NCBI GenBank assembly: GCA_029777855.1
Contig: JAKORL010000137.1
Coordinates: forward strand, 1-38,248
Direction: 5' to 3'
Length of the DNA: 38,248 nucleotides
DNA from: Pseudomonadota bacterium
GTDB lineage: Bacteria; Pseudomonadota; Gammaproteobacteria; JAIEPX01
Every line of letters begins with the position of its first letter. Position 1 is the first letter of the stretch. The notes under the pieces are model-generated. The model did no database searches and was not told the origin of the DNA. It was given only the letters and a program-made list of their open reading frames with translations. Positions 1 through 8,910 of the stretch are shown here, one piece after another. The position numbers and the translations under genes were made by a program.

Positions 1-1317
<1,317 letters not shown>

Positions 1318-1605
1318 CGCATTGACTCCCTATCAATTACTAAGTCTATGTTGAAAAACATCCTTTTCAGTCAGCTAGGTGCTCTTTCATCCGTGAAAAA
1401 TCCACGTAGCTCAAATATCAGTATAGGACAGGTTTGGTATATTACAAGGAAGGCACTTTTGAGGGGGGCTAACGGGTGAGTTAACTTAGAAGGGGCGACC
1501 CTTGAGTATTATCTGGATCGCCGTGTTATTACAGAAAATTAGAGATGCATAGAAAGTGTGTATCTACGAACATCGAAGAATTCAGTATAAAAATCTTGAA
1601 ACAGT

Positions 1606-1872
1606 TTAAGCTGATAAGGCCTTAATGCGAGCATTCAAGCGGCTTTTCAGGCGAGCGGCTTTATTCTGGTGGAAATGCTTCTTGTTAACCATTTTGTCGA
1701 TGATAGGGACAGCCGTCTGGTAAGCCGTTTTTGCGCTATCTTTGTTGCCAGAACGAATCGCAGTAATGACTTTTTTAATGAAAGTACGAACGAGTGAACG
1801 GTGTGAAACGTTACGTTGACGACGCTGTTCGGCTTGAATCGCTCGTTTTTTTGCTTGTGCTGTATTAGCCAC
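1606..1872 (-). CDS. rpsT: 30S ribosomal protein S20
   Basis: This 88-residue protein binds 16S rRNA in the small subunit. The family core is clear: AKKRAIQAEQRRQ near the N-terminus, RTFIKKV in the middle and HQNKAARLKSRL near the end. The open frame extends to 1977, but the family starts close to the AKKRA motif. GTG at 1872-1870 fits, with GGAG 9 nt upstream, and gives VANTAQAKKRA (initiator read as Met). A promoter lies just upstream at 1907-1935, which rules out the longer form. A non-ATG start matches E. coli rpsT, which uses TTG as part of autoregulation by S20; the same control here is inference. The gene is divergent from murJ, as often in gammaproteobacteria. Between it and the adhesin start (1318-1605) I see only a weak hairpin AAGGG-GCGA-CCCTT at 1490-1503. 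Confidence 0.95.
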   Translation of the reverse strand: MANTAQAKKRAIQAEQRRQRNVSHRSLVRTFIKKVITAIRSGNKDSAKTAYQTAVPIIDKMVNKKHFHQNKAARLKSRLNARIKALSA

Positions 1873-1906
1873 AGTTGCAATCTCCAAATAGGTTAAAAGA
1901 TCGGTA

Positions 1907-1935
1907 AATATGCCGGTTTGTAGGGTGTTTGTCAA
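1907..1935 (-). promoter_or_regulatory. Sigma-70 promoter of rpsT
   Basis: On the minus strand TTGACA (1935-1930, perfect -35) is followed after exactly 17 bp by CATATT (1912-1907, 4 of 6). Transcription would begin near 1900, giving a leader of about 28 nt before the GTG start. Confidence 0.75.
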
Positions 1936-2040
1936 TACCTGTCTGGGAGCTAGAGATAGGGGGCTCTTGTTTGGCATGAGGGGTATTCTTAAGCCGGTAG
2001 AGACGAAGGATAAATGTTAGATTAGATACCTTGTGTCATA

Positions 2041-2069
2041 TTGACCGCTTTGTAAATTTCCTGGATATT
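2041..2069 (+). promoter_or_regulatory. Putative sigma-70 promoter of murJ-ribF
   Basis: TTGACC (2041-2046, 5 of 6) and GATATT (2064-2069, 4 of 6) are 17 bp apart. Transcription would begin near 2076. The upstream in-frame ATG at 2068 lies inside the -10 element, which supports the start at 2119 for murJ. Confidence 0.5.
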
Positions 2070-2118
2070 GTACACTTTTGCGAGCACTTTGTTTCATTTT
2101 TGGAAAACGAGCTTCATT

Positions 2119-3687
2119 ATGGCCAGAGGTTTACTGAGATCCACTACGGTTTTTTCCGCGATGACCTTCATTTCAAGAGTGTTGGGCTTTGTGCGGGATA
2201 TGGTTTTTGCCTATTTTTTTGGTGCAGTGGGCGGGTTTGATGCCTTTGTTTTGGCCTTTAAAATTCCTAATTTTATGCGGGGACTGTTTGCGGAAGGGGC
2301 TTTTTCGCAGGCTTTTGTGCCTGTTCTTTCTGAATACCATACTCAGCGTACCGAGGCTGAAGTCAAAGAGTTTATTGATAAAATGGCGGGGACTTTAGCG
2401 GTTTTATTATTGATCACAACGCTTATTCTAGAGTTAGCGACACCGGTTTTGGTGACACTCTTTGCCCCAGGTTTTGTAAAAGATCCAGCTCGTTTTGCTT
2501 TAGCCAGTGATATGTTGCGCGTCACTTTTCCATACTTAATGTTGATTTCTCTAACTGCTTTTTGCGGATCTGTATTAAACAGCATCGGTCGCTTCGCGGC
2601 TCCTGCATTTAATCCAGTATTACTAAACGTGGCATTAATAGCGGCAGCAGTGGTAGCTTCTTCGTGGTTCAAGGTTCCTGTGAAATCTTTGGCGTGGGGC
2701 GTATTCTTTGGCGGTGTGATTCAATTGCTGTTTTTAATCCCCTTTTTATTGAGAAAAGGATTATTGCCCCGACCAAGATGGGGTTGGCGAGATAGTGGTG
2801 TGCGACGAGTCTTAGGTCTGATGGTACCTGCTTTATTCGGCGTATCTGTCGCTCAAATTGGATTATTAATGGATACGTTATTCGCATCATTTTTACCTCA
2901 GGGTAGCATCGCTTGGTTGTATTATTCTCAGCAGCTCACTTTTTTCCCATTAGGTGTATTTGGTGTGGCATTGGCCACAGTTGTTTTGCCGCATTTATCT
3001 CGATCTCATGCAAAAAAATCCAAAGAGGAATTTGATAACGCACTGGATTGGGCGCTGCGTTGTGTTTTAGTTATTGCCATACCTTCTGCAATCGGTTTAG
3101 TTGTTTTATCAGGACCGTTAATCGCAACATTGTTTGATTCGGGCGGGGTATTCGGAGCCCATGATGTGTTGATGGCTCAATTAAGTTTGATGGCATTTTC
3201 GATTGGAGTGCCAGGCTTTATGTTAGTCAAAGTACTTGCTTCAGGATTTTACTCTCGTCAAAACATCAAGACGCCTGTGCGCATTGGAGTTATTGCTTTA
3301 CTCGCTAATATTGTCTTGAACTGTTTGCTCTTTTGGCCCTTAAAACACGCGGGAATTGCTTTAGCAACGGCTTTATCATCCAGCATGAATGCTTGCATGT
3401 TATTTTATAAATTACACGCGGTGGGAGATTTCACGTTAAGACCAGGTTGGAAATCGTATTGTTTGCGGCTAGGTTTTGCAAACTTGATATTAATCATGAT
3501 GTTATTGATTTTTGTTCCAGCAACTTCTGAATGGCTGCTTATGGGTAAACTAATGCGAGTCATCTATTTAACAGCTTGGGTCAGCGTGAGTGTGATCGTA
3601 TATTTATTATGCTTATTTTTGTCGGGATTACGTTTACGCGATTTTAGAGTCAGTGAGTCTCTTACGGGTACGGTGGAGCGGACATAA
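2119..3687 (+). CDS. murJ: Lipid II flippase MurJ
   Basis: A 522-residue polytopic inner-membrane protein of the MOP/MATE-like superfamily that flips the peptidoglycan precursor lipid II to the periplasmic side. The N-terminus MARGLLRSTTVFSAMTFISR, then RVLGFVRD and FAEGAFSQAFVPVLSEY, is the typical MurJ signature. About 14 hydrophobic segments follow to the C-terminus, and the length is normal. The frame is open 17 codons further upstream (ATG 2068), but family alignment starts at 2119 and a promoter -10 overlaps the upstream ATG. Its stop TAA shares one base with the ATG of ribF, so the two are translationally coupled. Confidence 0.95.
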   Translation: MARGLLRSTTVFSAMTFISRVLGFVRDMVFAYFFGAVGGFDAFVLAFKIPNFMRGLFAEGAFSQAFVPVLSEYHTQRTEAEVKEFIDKMAGTLAVLLLITTLILELATPVLVTLFAPGFVKDPARFALASDMLRVTFPYLMLISLTAFCGSVLNSIGRFAAPAFNPVLLNVALIAAAVVASSWFKVPVKSLAWGVFFGGVIQLLFLIPFLLRKGLLPRPRWGWRDSGVRRVLGLMVPALFGVSVAQIGLLMDTLFASFLPQGSIAWLYYSQQLTFFPLGVFGVALATVVLPHLSRSHAKKSKEEFDNALDWALRCVLVIAIPSAIGLVVLSGPLIATLFDSGGVFGAHDVLMAQLSLMAFSIGVPGFMLVKVLASGFYSRQNIKTPVRIGVIALLANIVLNCLLFWPLKHAGIALATALSSSMNACMLFYKLHAVGDFTLRPGWKSYCLRLGFANLILIMMLLIFVPATSEWLLMGKLMRVIYLTAWVSVSVIVYLLCLFLSGLRLRDFRVSESLTGTVERT

Positions 3688-4616
3688 TGGATTTAATTCG
3701 TGGTTGGCACAATGTCAGATCCGTGCATAAAGGGTGTGTGCTGACCTTAGGTAATTTTGACGGTGTACATAAAGGGCACCAGGCTTTATTAAAACATCTG
3801 TTGTCAGCCAGTCAAAAATTTCAATTGCCCGCTCTTGTGATCATCTTTGAGCCCCAACCCAACGAATATTTTCATAGGGATAAAAAAATTGGCCGATTAA
3901 TGCGCTTACGTGAAAAAATTAAAGCGTTACATGAATTCGGGGTTGATCGCGTTTTGGTTGGAAAATTTAATCATGCGTTTGCGCATGTCAATGCCGAACA
4001 TTTTGTTGTTGATTATTTGGTAGGGAAACTGGGGGTAAAACATATTATTGTGGGTGATGATTTACGGTTTGGATTTGAAAGACGAGGTGATTTTAATTTA
4101 TTGGTGGCAATGGGAGAACAATACGGATTTACCGTTGAGAAAATGCCAACCTGTGAAATGACGGGGGAGCGCATCAGTAGCACCTTAGTTCGCAAGGCCT
4201 TAATTGAAGGAAATATGGCGCGTGCGCGTGAATTATTAGGACACGGTTATGTCTTTTCAGGGCGAGTTGCTCACGGAGATAAACTAGGCAGAAAAATTGG
4301 ATTTCCCACAGCTAATATCCATTTGCATCGATTATATACACCTGTTGAAGGCGTCTTTGCTGTACTTGTTTATGGTTTAGGCCCGCATCCAATAAAAGGC
4401 GCTGCCAACGTGGGAAGTCGCCCTACGGTGGGTGGAAAGAAGATTATATTAGAAGTCTATCTTTTTGATTTTAATCAAGATATTTATGGACGGCATGTAG
4501 AGGTTGAGTTTATACACAAGCTGCGGCAAGAAGAAAAATACGACACTATTGAAGCTATGCAAGAGCAAATTACGAAAGATGTTGAGAAGGCGAAATCAAT
4601 TTTAAAAGATCTTTAG
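3687..4616 (+). CDS. ribF: Bifunctional riboflavin kinase / FAD synthetase
   Basis: A 309-residue cytoplasmic enzyme converting riboflavin to FMN and then FAD. The N-terminal adenylyltransferase domain (about 1-185) carries GNFDGVHKGHQALL (with the HKGH nucleotidyl-transferase motif), FEPQPNEYF and ISSTLVRKAL. The C-terminal kinase domain (about 186-309) carries GRKIGFPTANIHL and NVGSRPTVGG. Length and domain order are normal. It starts in the TAATG overlap with murJ. In most gammaproteobacteria ribF is followed directly by ileS; here 4.3 kb intervene, so the next segment is an insertion or rearrangement relative to the usual order. Confidence 0.95.
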   Translation: MDLIRGWHNVRSVHKGCVLTLGNFDGVHKGHQALLKHLLSASQKFQLPALVIIFEPQPNEYFHRDKKIGRLMRLREKIKALHEFGVDRVLVGKFNHAFAHVNAEHFVVDYLVGKLGVKHIIVGDDLRFGFERRGDFNLLVAMGEQYGFTVEKMPTCEMTGERISSTLVRKALIEGNMARARELLGHGYVFSGRVAHGDKLGRKIGFPTANIHLHRLYTPVEGVFAVLVYGLGPHPIKGAANVGSRPTVGGKKIILEVYLFDFNQDIYGRHVEVEFIHKLRQEEKYDTIEAMQEQITKDVEKAKSILKDL

Positions 4617-4631
4617 AGATCAGATCTCTAA
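4613..4631 (+). terminator. Inverted repeat overlapping the ribF stop codon (weak terminator)
   Basis: TTAGAGATC-A-GATCTCTAA is a perfect 9+9 dyad that contains the TAG stop of ribF. There is no T-run after it, so it is a doubtful terminator. The following 4632-4813 holds no gene that I can see. Confidence 0.35.
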
Positions 4632-4813
4632 GCACAATGGATGTTCTTCATAGAGATAATCAATTTGTTCTAAACCTTGCTCATTGTTCTTATGTACTGC
4701 TATGTACACAGCGAGAACTCAAAAGGTTTGTCCTGCTCAGGAATAAAAATTTGGGGGGTTGTAAAGAAGTCTACTATTGGAATAATCTTGGCTAGTGTCT
4801 AACGTTGCTTTAG

Positions 4814-4847
4814 AAAAATGGGACCAGCTAGAAGATAATCTGATCCC
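4814..4847 (-). terminator. Rho-independent terminator of the barrel-protein gene
   Basis: On the minus strand GGGATCAG (4847-4840) pairs with CTGGTCCC (4827-4820) with one G-U wobble, and ATTTTT follows. It lies 10 bp past the stop codon of the outer-membrane protein gene. Confidence 0.7.
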
Positions 4848-4856
4848 GTGCCTAGA

Positions 4857-5678
4857 TTAGGTAAATCGAAATTCTAAATTGAGCATATTGACCCGATATT
4901 GGGGATTAAATTGAATGGTTCTGTTATGAATAAATGTACCATCCGCCCAGTATTTATCATTGAATAGAAACATATAACGATAAGTCAAAGCGGTTTCTAA
5001 ATGATCAGACCAGGTATAACCAAAACCTATTATGGCTTGGACAGCGGGTACGAAGGTTTTTTTAGTGAATGTGAATGATGAAGCAGGGTCAACCGGGAAA
5101 GGAGCTCCCGCAAGTGATTCTGTATCAGCAGAAGTGTTATAATTTAAATAAACTCCGCCCGCACCGAATCCTAATGTCCACATCCAACCTGAAATATAGT
5201 AGCGATCGTAGAGAATATTACCCATTAATGAGATCGCTGATGTACCGCCGTTAGCGGCTAGGTCTTCATTAAGAGAGTGTGGTGTTATTGGTCCCGGTGG
5301 TGGTGGGCTAACTGCATAGGTAAACGTCGAAATCGTTTCAGATTTGTTGAAACGATACGCTAATTCAGCTTCAAATCGCCATCGGTAAATGCGATAGCCG
5401 GAAGTTAGCATTAATACAATACCCGGTTTAGACTTAATACTCAGGTCAGGGAATTGGATAACATCGTCTGGATTTGTGGTGTCAGGTATAAGCTCAACCC
5501 CCATGTTGTTCGTACCTGAAAAATTAAGCCCAACGGCTACACCTGTATACCCACCTTGAACCGCATATTCCGAAGGTATTTCAACCGCGGTTGATTCGTA
5601 GCTTGTAATAGGGATAGCCGCTTGTGCGGATATGCAAATGCCAGAGAGAGCCAAGGTCGATAGTAAATTCCGTTTCAT
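4857..5678 (-). CDS. Outer-membrane beta-barrel protein, surface-antigen type
   Basis: A 273-residue protein. The start at 5678 gives a clean signal peptide, MKRNLLSTLALSGICISAQA, with cleavage before AIPITS; the frame is open 80 codons further upstream but that part is not secretion-like. After the signal come alternating amphipathic stretches (GGYTGVAVGLNF, IVLMLTSGYRIYRWRFEAELAYRF, WTLGFGAGGVYLNYN, AIIGFGYTW, LETALTYRYMFLF) ending NMLNLEFRFT, the aromatic ending of a beta-barrel. This fits a small eight-stranded barrel of the opacity/P44-Msp2 surface-antigen kind. A proline-rich loop (SPPPPGPITP, about residue 150) is probably exposed outside. Function beyond a surface location is unknown. 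It is divergent from the XRE regulator. Confidence 0.7.
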   Translation of the reverse strand: MKRNLLSTLALSGICISAQAAIPITSYESTAVEIPSEYAVQGGYTGVAVGLNFSGTNNMGVELIPDTTNPDDVIQFPDLSIKSKPGIVLMLTSGYRIYRWRFEAELAYRFNKSETISTFTYAVSPPPPGPITPHSLNEDLAANGGTSAISLMGNILYDRYYISGWMWTLGFGAGGVYLNYNTSADTESLAGAPFPVDPASSFTFTKKTFVPAVQAIIGFGYTWSDHLETALTYRYMFLFNDKYWADGTFIHNRTIQFNPQYRVNMLNLEFRFT

Positions 5679-5798
5679 AAGTGATCCCACTTTGTTGCCA
5701 TTTAGGAGAACCTCAATGGGGGCATTGTAACAAACTGTTGTGGAGAAGCAAAGCATATAGAGTCGATGCTTAATGAGAGTTATCATACACAGCCCGAG

Positions 5799-5817
5799 TG
5801 TCCGAAAAAATCGGACA
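5799..5817. promoter_or_regulatory. Perfect dyad in the divergent barrel-protein/XRE intergenic region
   Basis: TGTCCGA-AAAAA-TCGGACA is a perfect 7+7 inverted repeat with a 5-nt spacer, 121 bp before the barrel-protein ATG and 59 bp before the XRE ATG. Its position suggests an operator for the neighbouring regulator. That is inference. Confidence 0.4.
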
Positions 5818-5876
5818 TTTGGAAATGACTTCGCTATGTTGTGGAAGTTAATTATTTTGAGTATTGAGGGGCGAAA

Positions 5877-6143
5877 ATGAGAAAGAATCATAAAGATTTT
5901 GTTGAAGCTCGACTGCATGTTAAAGTTTCATCTACTGAAGCATTGAAGATCATTCGTGAACTACAAGAGCTTTCGCAAAATGAACTGGCAAAAAAAACGG
6001 GTATTTCTCAATCAAATATTTCTGCGCTTGAACATGATGCTATTGAAATGGGAAAAAATACTGCGTTTAAACTAGCTAAGGCTTTGCATGTGCATCCGGC
6101 GGTATTATTATTCCCAGATTACGATGTTCAGGCTGCGGCATAA
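5877..6143 (+). CDS. XRE/Cro-family HTH transcriptional regulator
   Basis: An 88-residue protein made almost entirely of one helix-turn-helix domain (about 22-80): ELQELSQNELAKKTGISQSN followed by ISALEHDAIEMGKNTAFKLA and HPAVLLFPDY. This is the classic Cro/C1-type fold (HTH_3). The start ATG is preceded by GAGGGG 6 nt upstream. There is no RelE/HigB-like toxin beside it, so it is more likely a solitary regulator than an antitoxin. It could bind the dyad at 5799-5817 and control itself and the barrel-protein gene. Confidence 0.8.
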   Translation: MRKNHKDFVEARLHVKVSSTEALKIIRELQELSQNELAKKTGISQSNISALEHDAIEMGKNTAFKLAKALHVHPAVLLFPDYDVQAAA

Positions 6144-6276
6144 TCTGTAGCGCAATGACAGAGTGAGTAGCCATTACTTCTTTTGGGGCATTATTTTTGC
6201 TTGCTGGCCCACTATTCGACTGTTTTAATGGTAATGCTGTGGGGATATGTTCAAGGCAATTTGATAAACACGCCCT

Positions 6277-6293
6277 ATCAAGTTACACTTGAT
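6277..6293. promoter_or_regulatory. Inverted repeat upstream of the unknown 229-aa gene
   Basis: ATCAAGT-TAC-ACTTGAT is a perfect 7+7 dyad, 59 bp before the ATG at 6353. It could be an operator, or the weak terminator of the XRE gene. No T-run follows. Confidence 0.3.
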
Positions 6294-6352
6294 CAGCAAG
6301 TCCATTATATAGAATGACATTAGTTAGTAAATTAAATTAGGAGTAAAGCATA

Positions 6353-7042
6353 ATGAAACTATCACCAGAAAAAGCTAAAATATCAGACGAGGCTCAACTT
6401 AGGGTTGCTGTTGTGTCTGAACAGCGTGAAATAGAAGAGAAACTAAAATCTGGCAAGGCTGTTTTTGTAGTCCCATCATTATTGACGCCCATGTTTATCA
6501 ATTCGAAGTATGTTCGATATGATGAAAGTGATTCTCTTTTTAAATTAAATACAGATGATATGTCTGTCATTCCAGATGGATTAATTCCGGAAGCAAAAAT
6601 GAAAGATCCCGCTCAACTATCAACGGTTTTGGGTAGAGTTCTTTCTGTGAGGGGGATGCTCGACCGTGGAATCGAAGTAACTATTCTTTATCATCAGGTA
6701 GATCGACCTAAAGCTAGTAATAGTGCAGAGCATGTTGACTCTCATGAAATTGAAACAATGAAAAAACAATATCAAAATCTTCATCTTAAGGTTATAGAAC
6801 AAAAGCGTTATGAAGATTTCAAAACAAGAGTCTGTGCTGCGACATTTTGGCACGATGAAGATGGTGTAGATAACTATATTGGAATCGATGCGAGTCAAGT
6901 CAATACACAAACTGCGCATCATGATTGGGGTGTGAAAAGAGATTTGGGTATGATTGATAAAATAGAAGCGTTGAATGAACTTTTAGCTTTATGCGACTAC
7001 AAGCCAATTTCTACACAAGCATTCACACCGACATTTAAGTAA
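6353..7042 (+). CDS. Hypothetical protein, 229 aa, unrecognised
   Basis: I do not recognise this family. It starts at ATG 6353 with AGGAG about 10 nt upstream and ends before a strong terminator, so it is transcribed as a single gene. The protein is soluble and charged, with no signal peptide or membrane segment. The middle holds a helical stretch rich in Lys/Glu (ETMKKQYQNLHLKVIEQKRY, about 135-155), then NYIGIDASQVNTQTAHHDWG and a helix IDKIEALNELLALCDY near the end. Its place beside an XRE regulator inside a block that breaks a conserved cluster suggests accessory DNA. A secreted effector or a stress protein is possible; nothing in the sequence decides. Confidence 0.75.
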   Translation: MKLSPEKAKISDEAQLRVAVVSEQREIEEKLKSGKAVFVVPSLLTPMFINSKYVRYDESDSLFKLNTDDMSVIPDGLIPEAKMKDPAQLSTVLGRVLSVRGMLDRGIEVTILYHQVDRPKASNSAEHVDSHEIETMKKQYQNLHLKVIEQKRYEDFKTRVCAATFWHDEDGVDNYIGIDASQVNTQTAHHDWGVKRDLGMIDKIEALNELLALCDYKPISTQAFTPTFK

Positions 7043-7050
7043 ACCAGTTC

Positions 7051-7098
7051 AGGGAGTAGAGAGTTTTTTAGTTTTCACGATCTGCTCCCTATTTTTTT
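7051..7098 (+). terminator. Rho-independent terminator after the 229-aa gene
   Basis: AGGGAGTAGA (7051-7060) pairs with TCTGCTCCCT (7081-7090) over 10 bp with one G-U wobble, then A and seven T. Its distal arm touches the TAG stop of the converging DAHP synthase gene (7089-7091). Confidence 0.8.
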
Positions 7099-8156
7099 AG
7101 CGTCGCTAATTTTTCAAGTAAAGGCACTGTCTGTTCCCATGAAAGGCAAGCATCGGTGATACTTTGGCCGTAGGTGAGAGGTTGGTTGGAGAGTAAAGTC
7201 TGACGGCCGGCTTGAAGATGGCTTTCTAGCATGATCCCTTTTATGTGTTGATTTCCATTTTTTATTTGCTCACAGAGATTTTCTAATACATCGGGTTGTG
7301 CAAGATGATTTTTTTGGCTGTTGTCATGGCTGCAATCTACCATTAAATACGGCGGTAAATCTTGTTTGATTAATTCAGCTGTAATTTCATTTAAACTCTT
7401 TTCATCGTAATTAGGTTTTTCTTTTCCACCGCGTAAAATAATATGACCGTATGGATTGCCTTGGGTTTCAATAATGGCAGGATTACCTTGGCGAGTAATG
7501 CCGAGGAAATGATGTTGATGTCGTGAGACAACAACGGCATCTATCGCAATTTGTACATTTCCCGATGTGCCGTTTTTAAACCCTATAGGCATGGGAAGCC
7601 CTGAAGCCAGTTCACGATGCATTTGGCTTTCTGTTGTGCGTGCGCCTATGGCGCCCCATGATATAAGATCCAGCAGATAAGTGGGTGTGATTGTATCTAC
7701 AAATTCGGTGGCTGTTGGTAATCCGAGAGAATTGATATCTAATAATAATTTTCTTGCTATGCGTAATCCGCTATTAATGTCAAAACTATTATTTAATTTT
7801 GGGTCGTTGATTAATCCTTTCCATCCCAAAGAGGTACGAGGTTTTTCAAAATAAACCCTCATGATAATTAATAATTCATTTGAAAGATCTTTGGCGACTT
7901 TTGCGAGTTTGTTGGCGTAATCAAGAGCCGCTTCTGGATCATGGATGGAGCAGGGGCCCACCACAAGTAATAATCGTGGATCTTGATTGAGCATAATTTT
8001 TTGAGCAAGTTGTCGAGCATGCGTAACAGTATTTTCTGTCATTGAGGTACAAGGTAATTCTTCAAATAGAATGATAGGTGAGATGAGTGGTCGTAATTCT
8101 TTGATACGTGAAGGGTTATGGATGAGATTCGTTGCGGATGTAATTGTATCTGTCAT
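7089..8156 (-). CDS. 3-deoxy-7-phosphoheptulonate (DAHP) synthase, AroG/AroF/AroH type
   Basis: Joins phosphoenolpyruvate and erythrose 4-phosphate, the first step of the shikimate pathway to Phe, Tyr and Trp. The class I-alpha signatures are all present: GPCSIHDPEAALDYA, MRVYFEKPRTSLGWKG, GARTTESQMHRELASGLPMP followed by IGFKNGT, ILRGGKEKPNY, VDCSHDNSQKNH and GIMLESHL. ATG 8156 gives 355 residues, close to the 350 of E. coli AroG. The frame is open upstream to 8240, but that would overlap the PEBP gene and adds residues the family lacks. The gene follows the PEBP gene by 28 bp on the same strand, so they may be cotranscribed. Which aromatic amino acid inhibits this isozyme cannot be told from the sequence, so I give no exact symbol. 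Confidence 0.93.
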   Translation of the reverse strand: MTDTITSATNLIHNPSRIKELRPLISPIILFEELPCTSMTENTVTHARQLAQKIMLNQDPRLLLVVGPCSIHDPEAALDYANKLAKVAKDLSNELLIIMRVYFEKPRTSLGWKGLINDPKLNNSFDINSGLRIARKLLLDINSLGLPTATEFVDTITPTYLLDLISWGAIGARTTESQMHRELASGLPMPIGFKNGTSGNVQIAIDAVVVSRHQHHFLGITRQGNPAIIETQGNPYGHIILRGGKEKPNYDEKSLNEITAELIKQDLPPYLMVDCSHDNSQKNHLAQPDVLENLCEQIKNGNQHIKGIMLESHLQAGRQTLLSNQPLTYGQSITDACLSWEQTVPLLEKLATLKK

Positions 8157-8184
8157 TTTTATAAGTGCCCCATTTTCTCTGGTG

Positions 8185-8718
8185 TTACTCAGTATTTCTA
8201 TAAAGGCCTGTAAAAGTGGCTTGTTTAATAACTTTTCCATACAGCAGATTGACTAAATCATATTGGTGAAGTTGTCCTACTTTTTTTAGGTTGAGTTGAG
8301 TATTTAATGCATACAGAGTAAATACATAACGATGCGTGCCAGTTCCGCTAGGAGGGCATGGGCCAAAATAAGCGTTTTTTTCCATGCCGTTTAATCCGTA
8401 GACAATCTGTGAATTAGCGGAGGGGATAAATCCTGTTTCTATCGATTTAATTTTAGGGTCGTTGATATAAACAATCCAATGAACGAATCCGGCTAAATGG
8501 GGTGCGTCGGGATCGTGTAAAATTAATAGCAATGATTTTGTGTTCGCAGGAAGATCTGACCAATTTAATTCGGGGGAAATATTATCGCCGCCTTGATTAG
8601 GACATAAATAATTAGAGCCTACTAATCCAAATTCGTGCCAGGAGTCGCTGGATAAAGTCATAGCCATCAAAGGCGAGCAGAATGCGATTGTTAAAATACA
8701 GATGAGTTTTTTAAACAT
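8185..8718 (-). CDS. Secreted YbhB/YbcL-family (PEBP-like) protein
   Basis: A 177-residue phosphatidylethanolamine-binding-protein relative. The start at 8718 has AAGGA about 8 nt upstream. An N-terminal signal peptide (MFKKLICILTIAFCSPLMA) sends it to the periplasm, unlike E. coli YbhB, which is cytoplasmic; YbcL is periplasmic. Family motifs: NISPELNWSDLP, LILHDPDAPHLAGFVHWIVY (ligand-pocket D-x-D-x-P) and YFGPCPPSGTGTHRYVF. The ligand in bacteria is not known. It is followed by DAHP synthase after 28 bp and is divergent from ileS. Confidence 0.88.
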   Translation of the reverse strand: MFKKLICILTIAFCSPLMAMTLSSDSWHEFGLVGSNYLCPNQGGDNISPELNWSDLPANTKSLLLILHDPDAPHLAGFVHWIVYINDPKIKSIETGFIPSANSQIVYGLNGMEKNAYFGPCPPSGTGTHRYVFTLYALNTQLNLKKVGQLHQYDLVNLLYGKVIKQATFTGLYRNTE

Positions 8719-8910
8719 GACAAATCCTTATGGGGTGTGATCGATATTGGTGTTGGATGATACCAAGTGTTGTAGCAATAGTGTAGGGGGCTCAAGGTCT
8801 CAGTTCTGGATGCTCCTTTCATAGTAGAGGTCTTCAAAGGCGGCGATTGGCTCTACCCTCAACTGTGCCCTTGGAGTATACTGTTATGTTTAGTTAATTT
8901 GAGACCCATT

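Noticed and set aside
1873..1977. N-terminal extension of S20
   Set aside because: The promoter of rpsT lies inside it and the family starts at the GTG.
5679..5918. 80-residue extension of the barrel protein
   Set aside because: It hides the signal peptide and overlaps the XRE gene and the dyad.
5877..6143. HigA-type antitoxin
   Set aside because: No toxin-like small gene is next to it on the same strand.
8719..8910. tRNA or T-box leader before ileS
   Set aside because: No cloverleaf or T-box core is seen; T-boxes are not expected in gammaproteobacteria.
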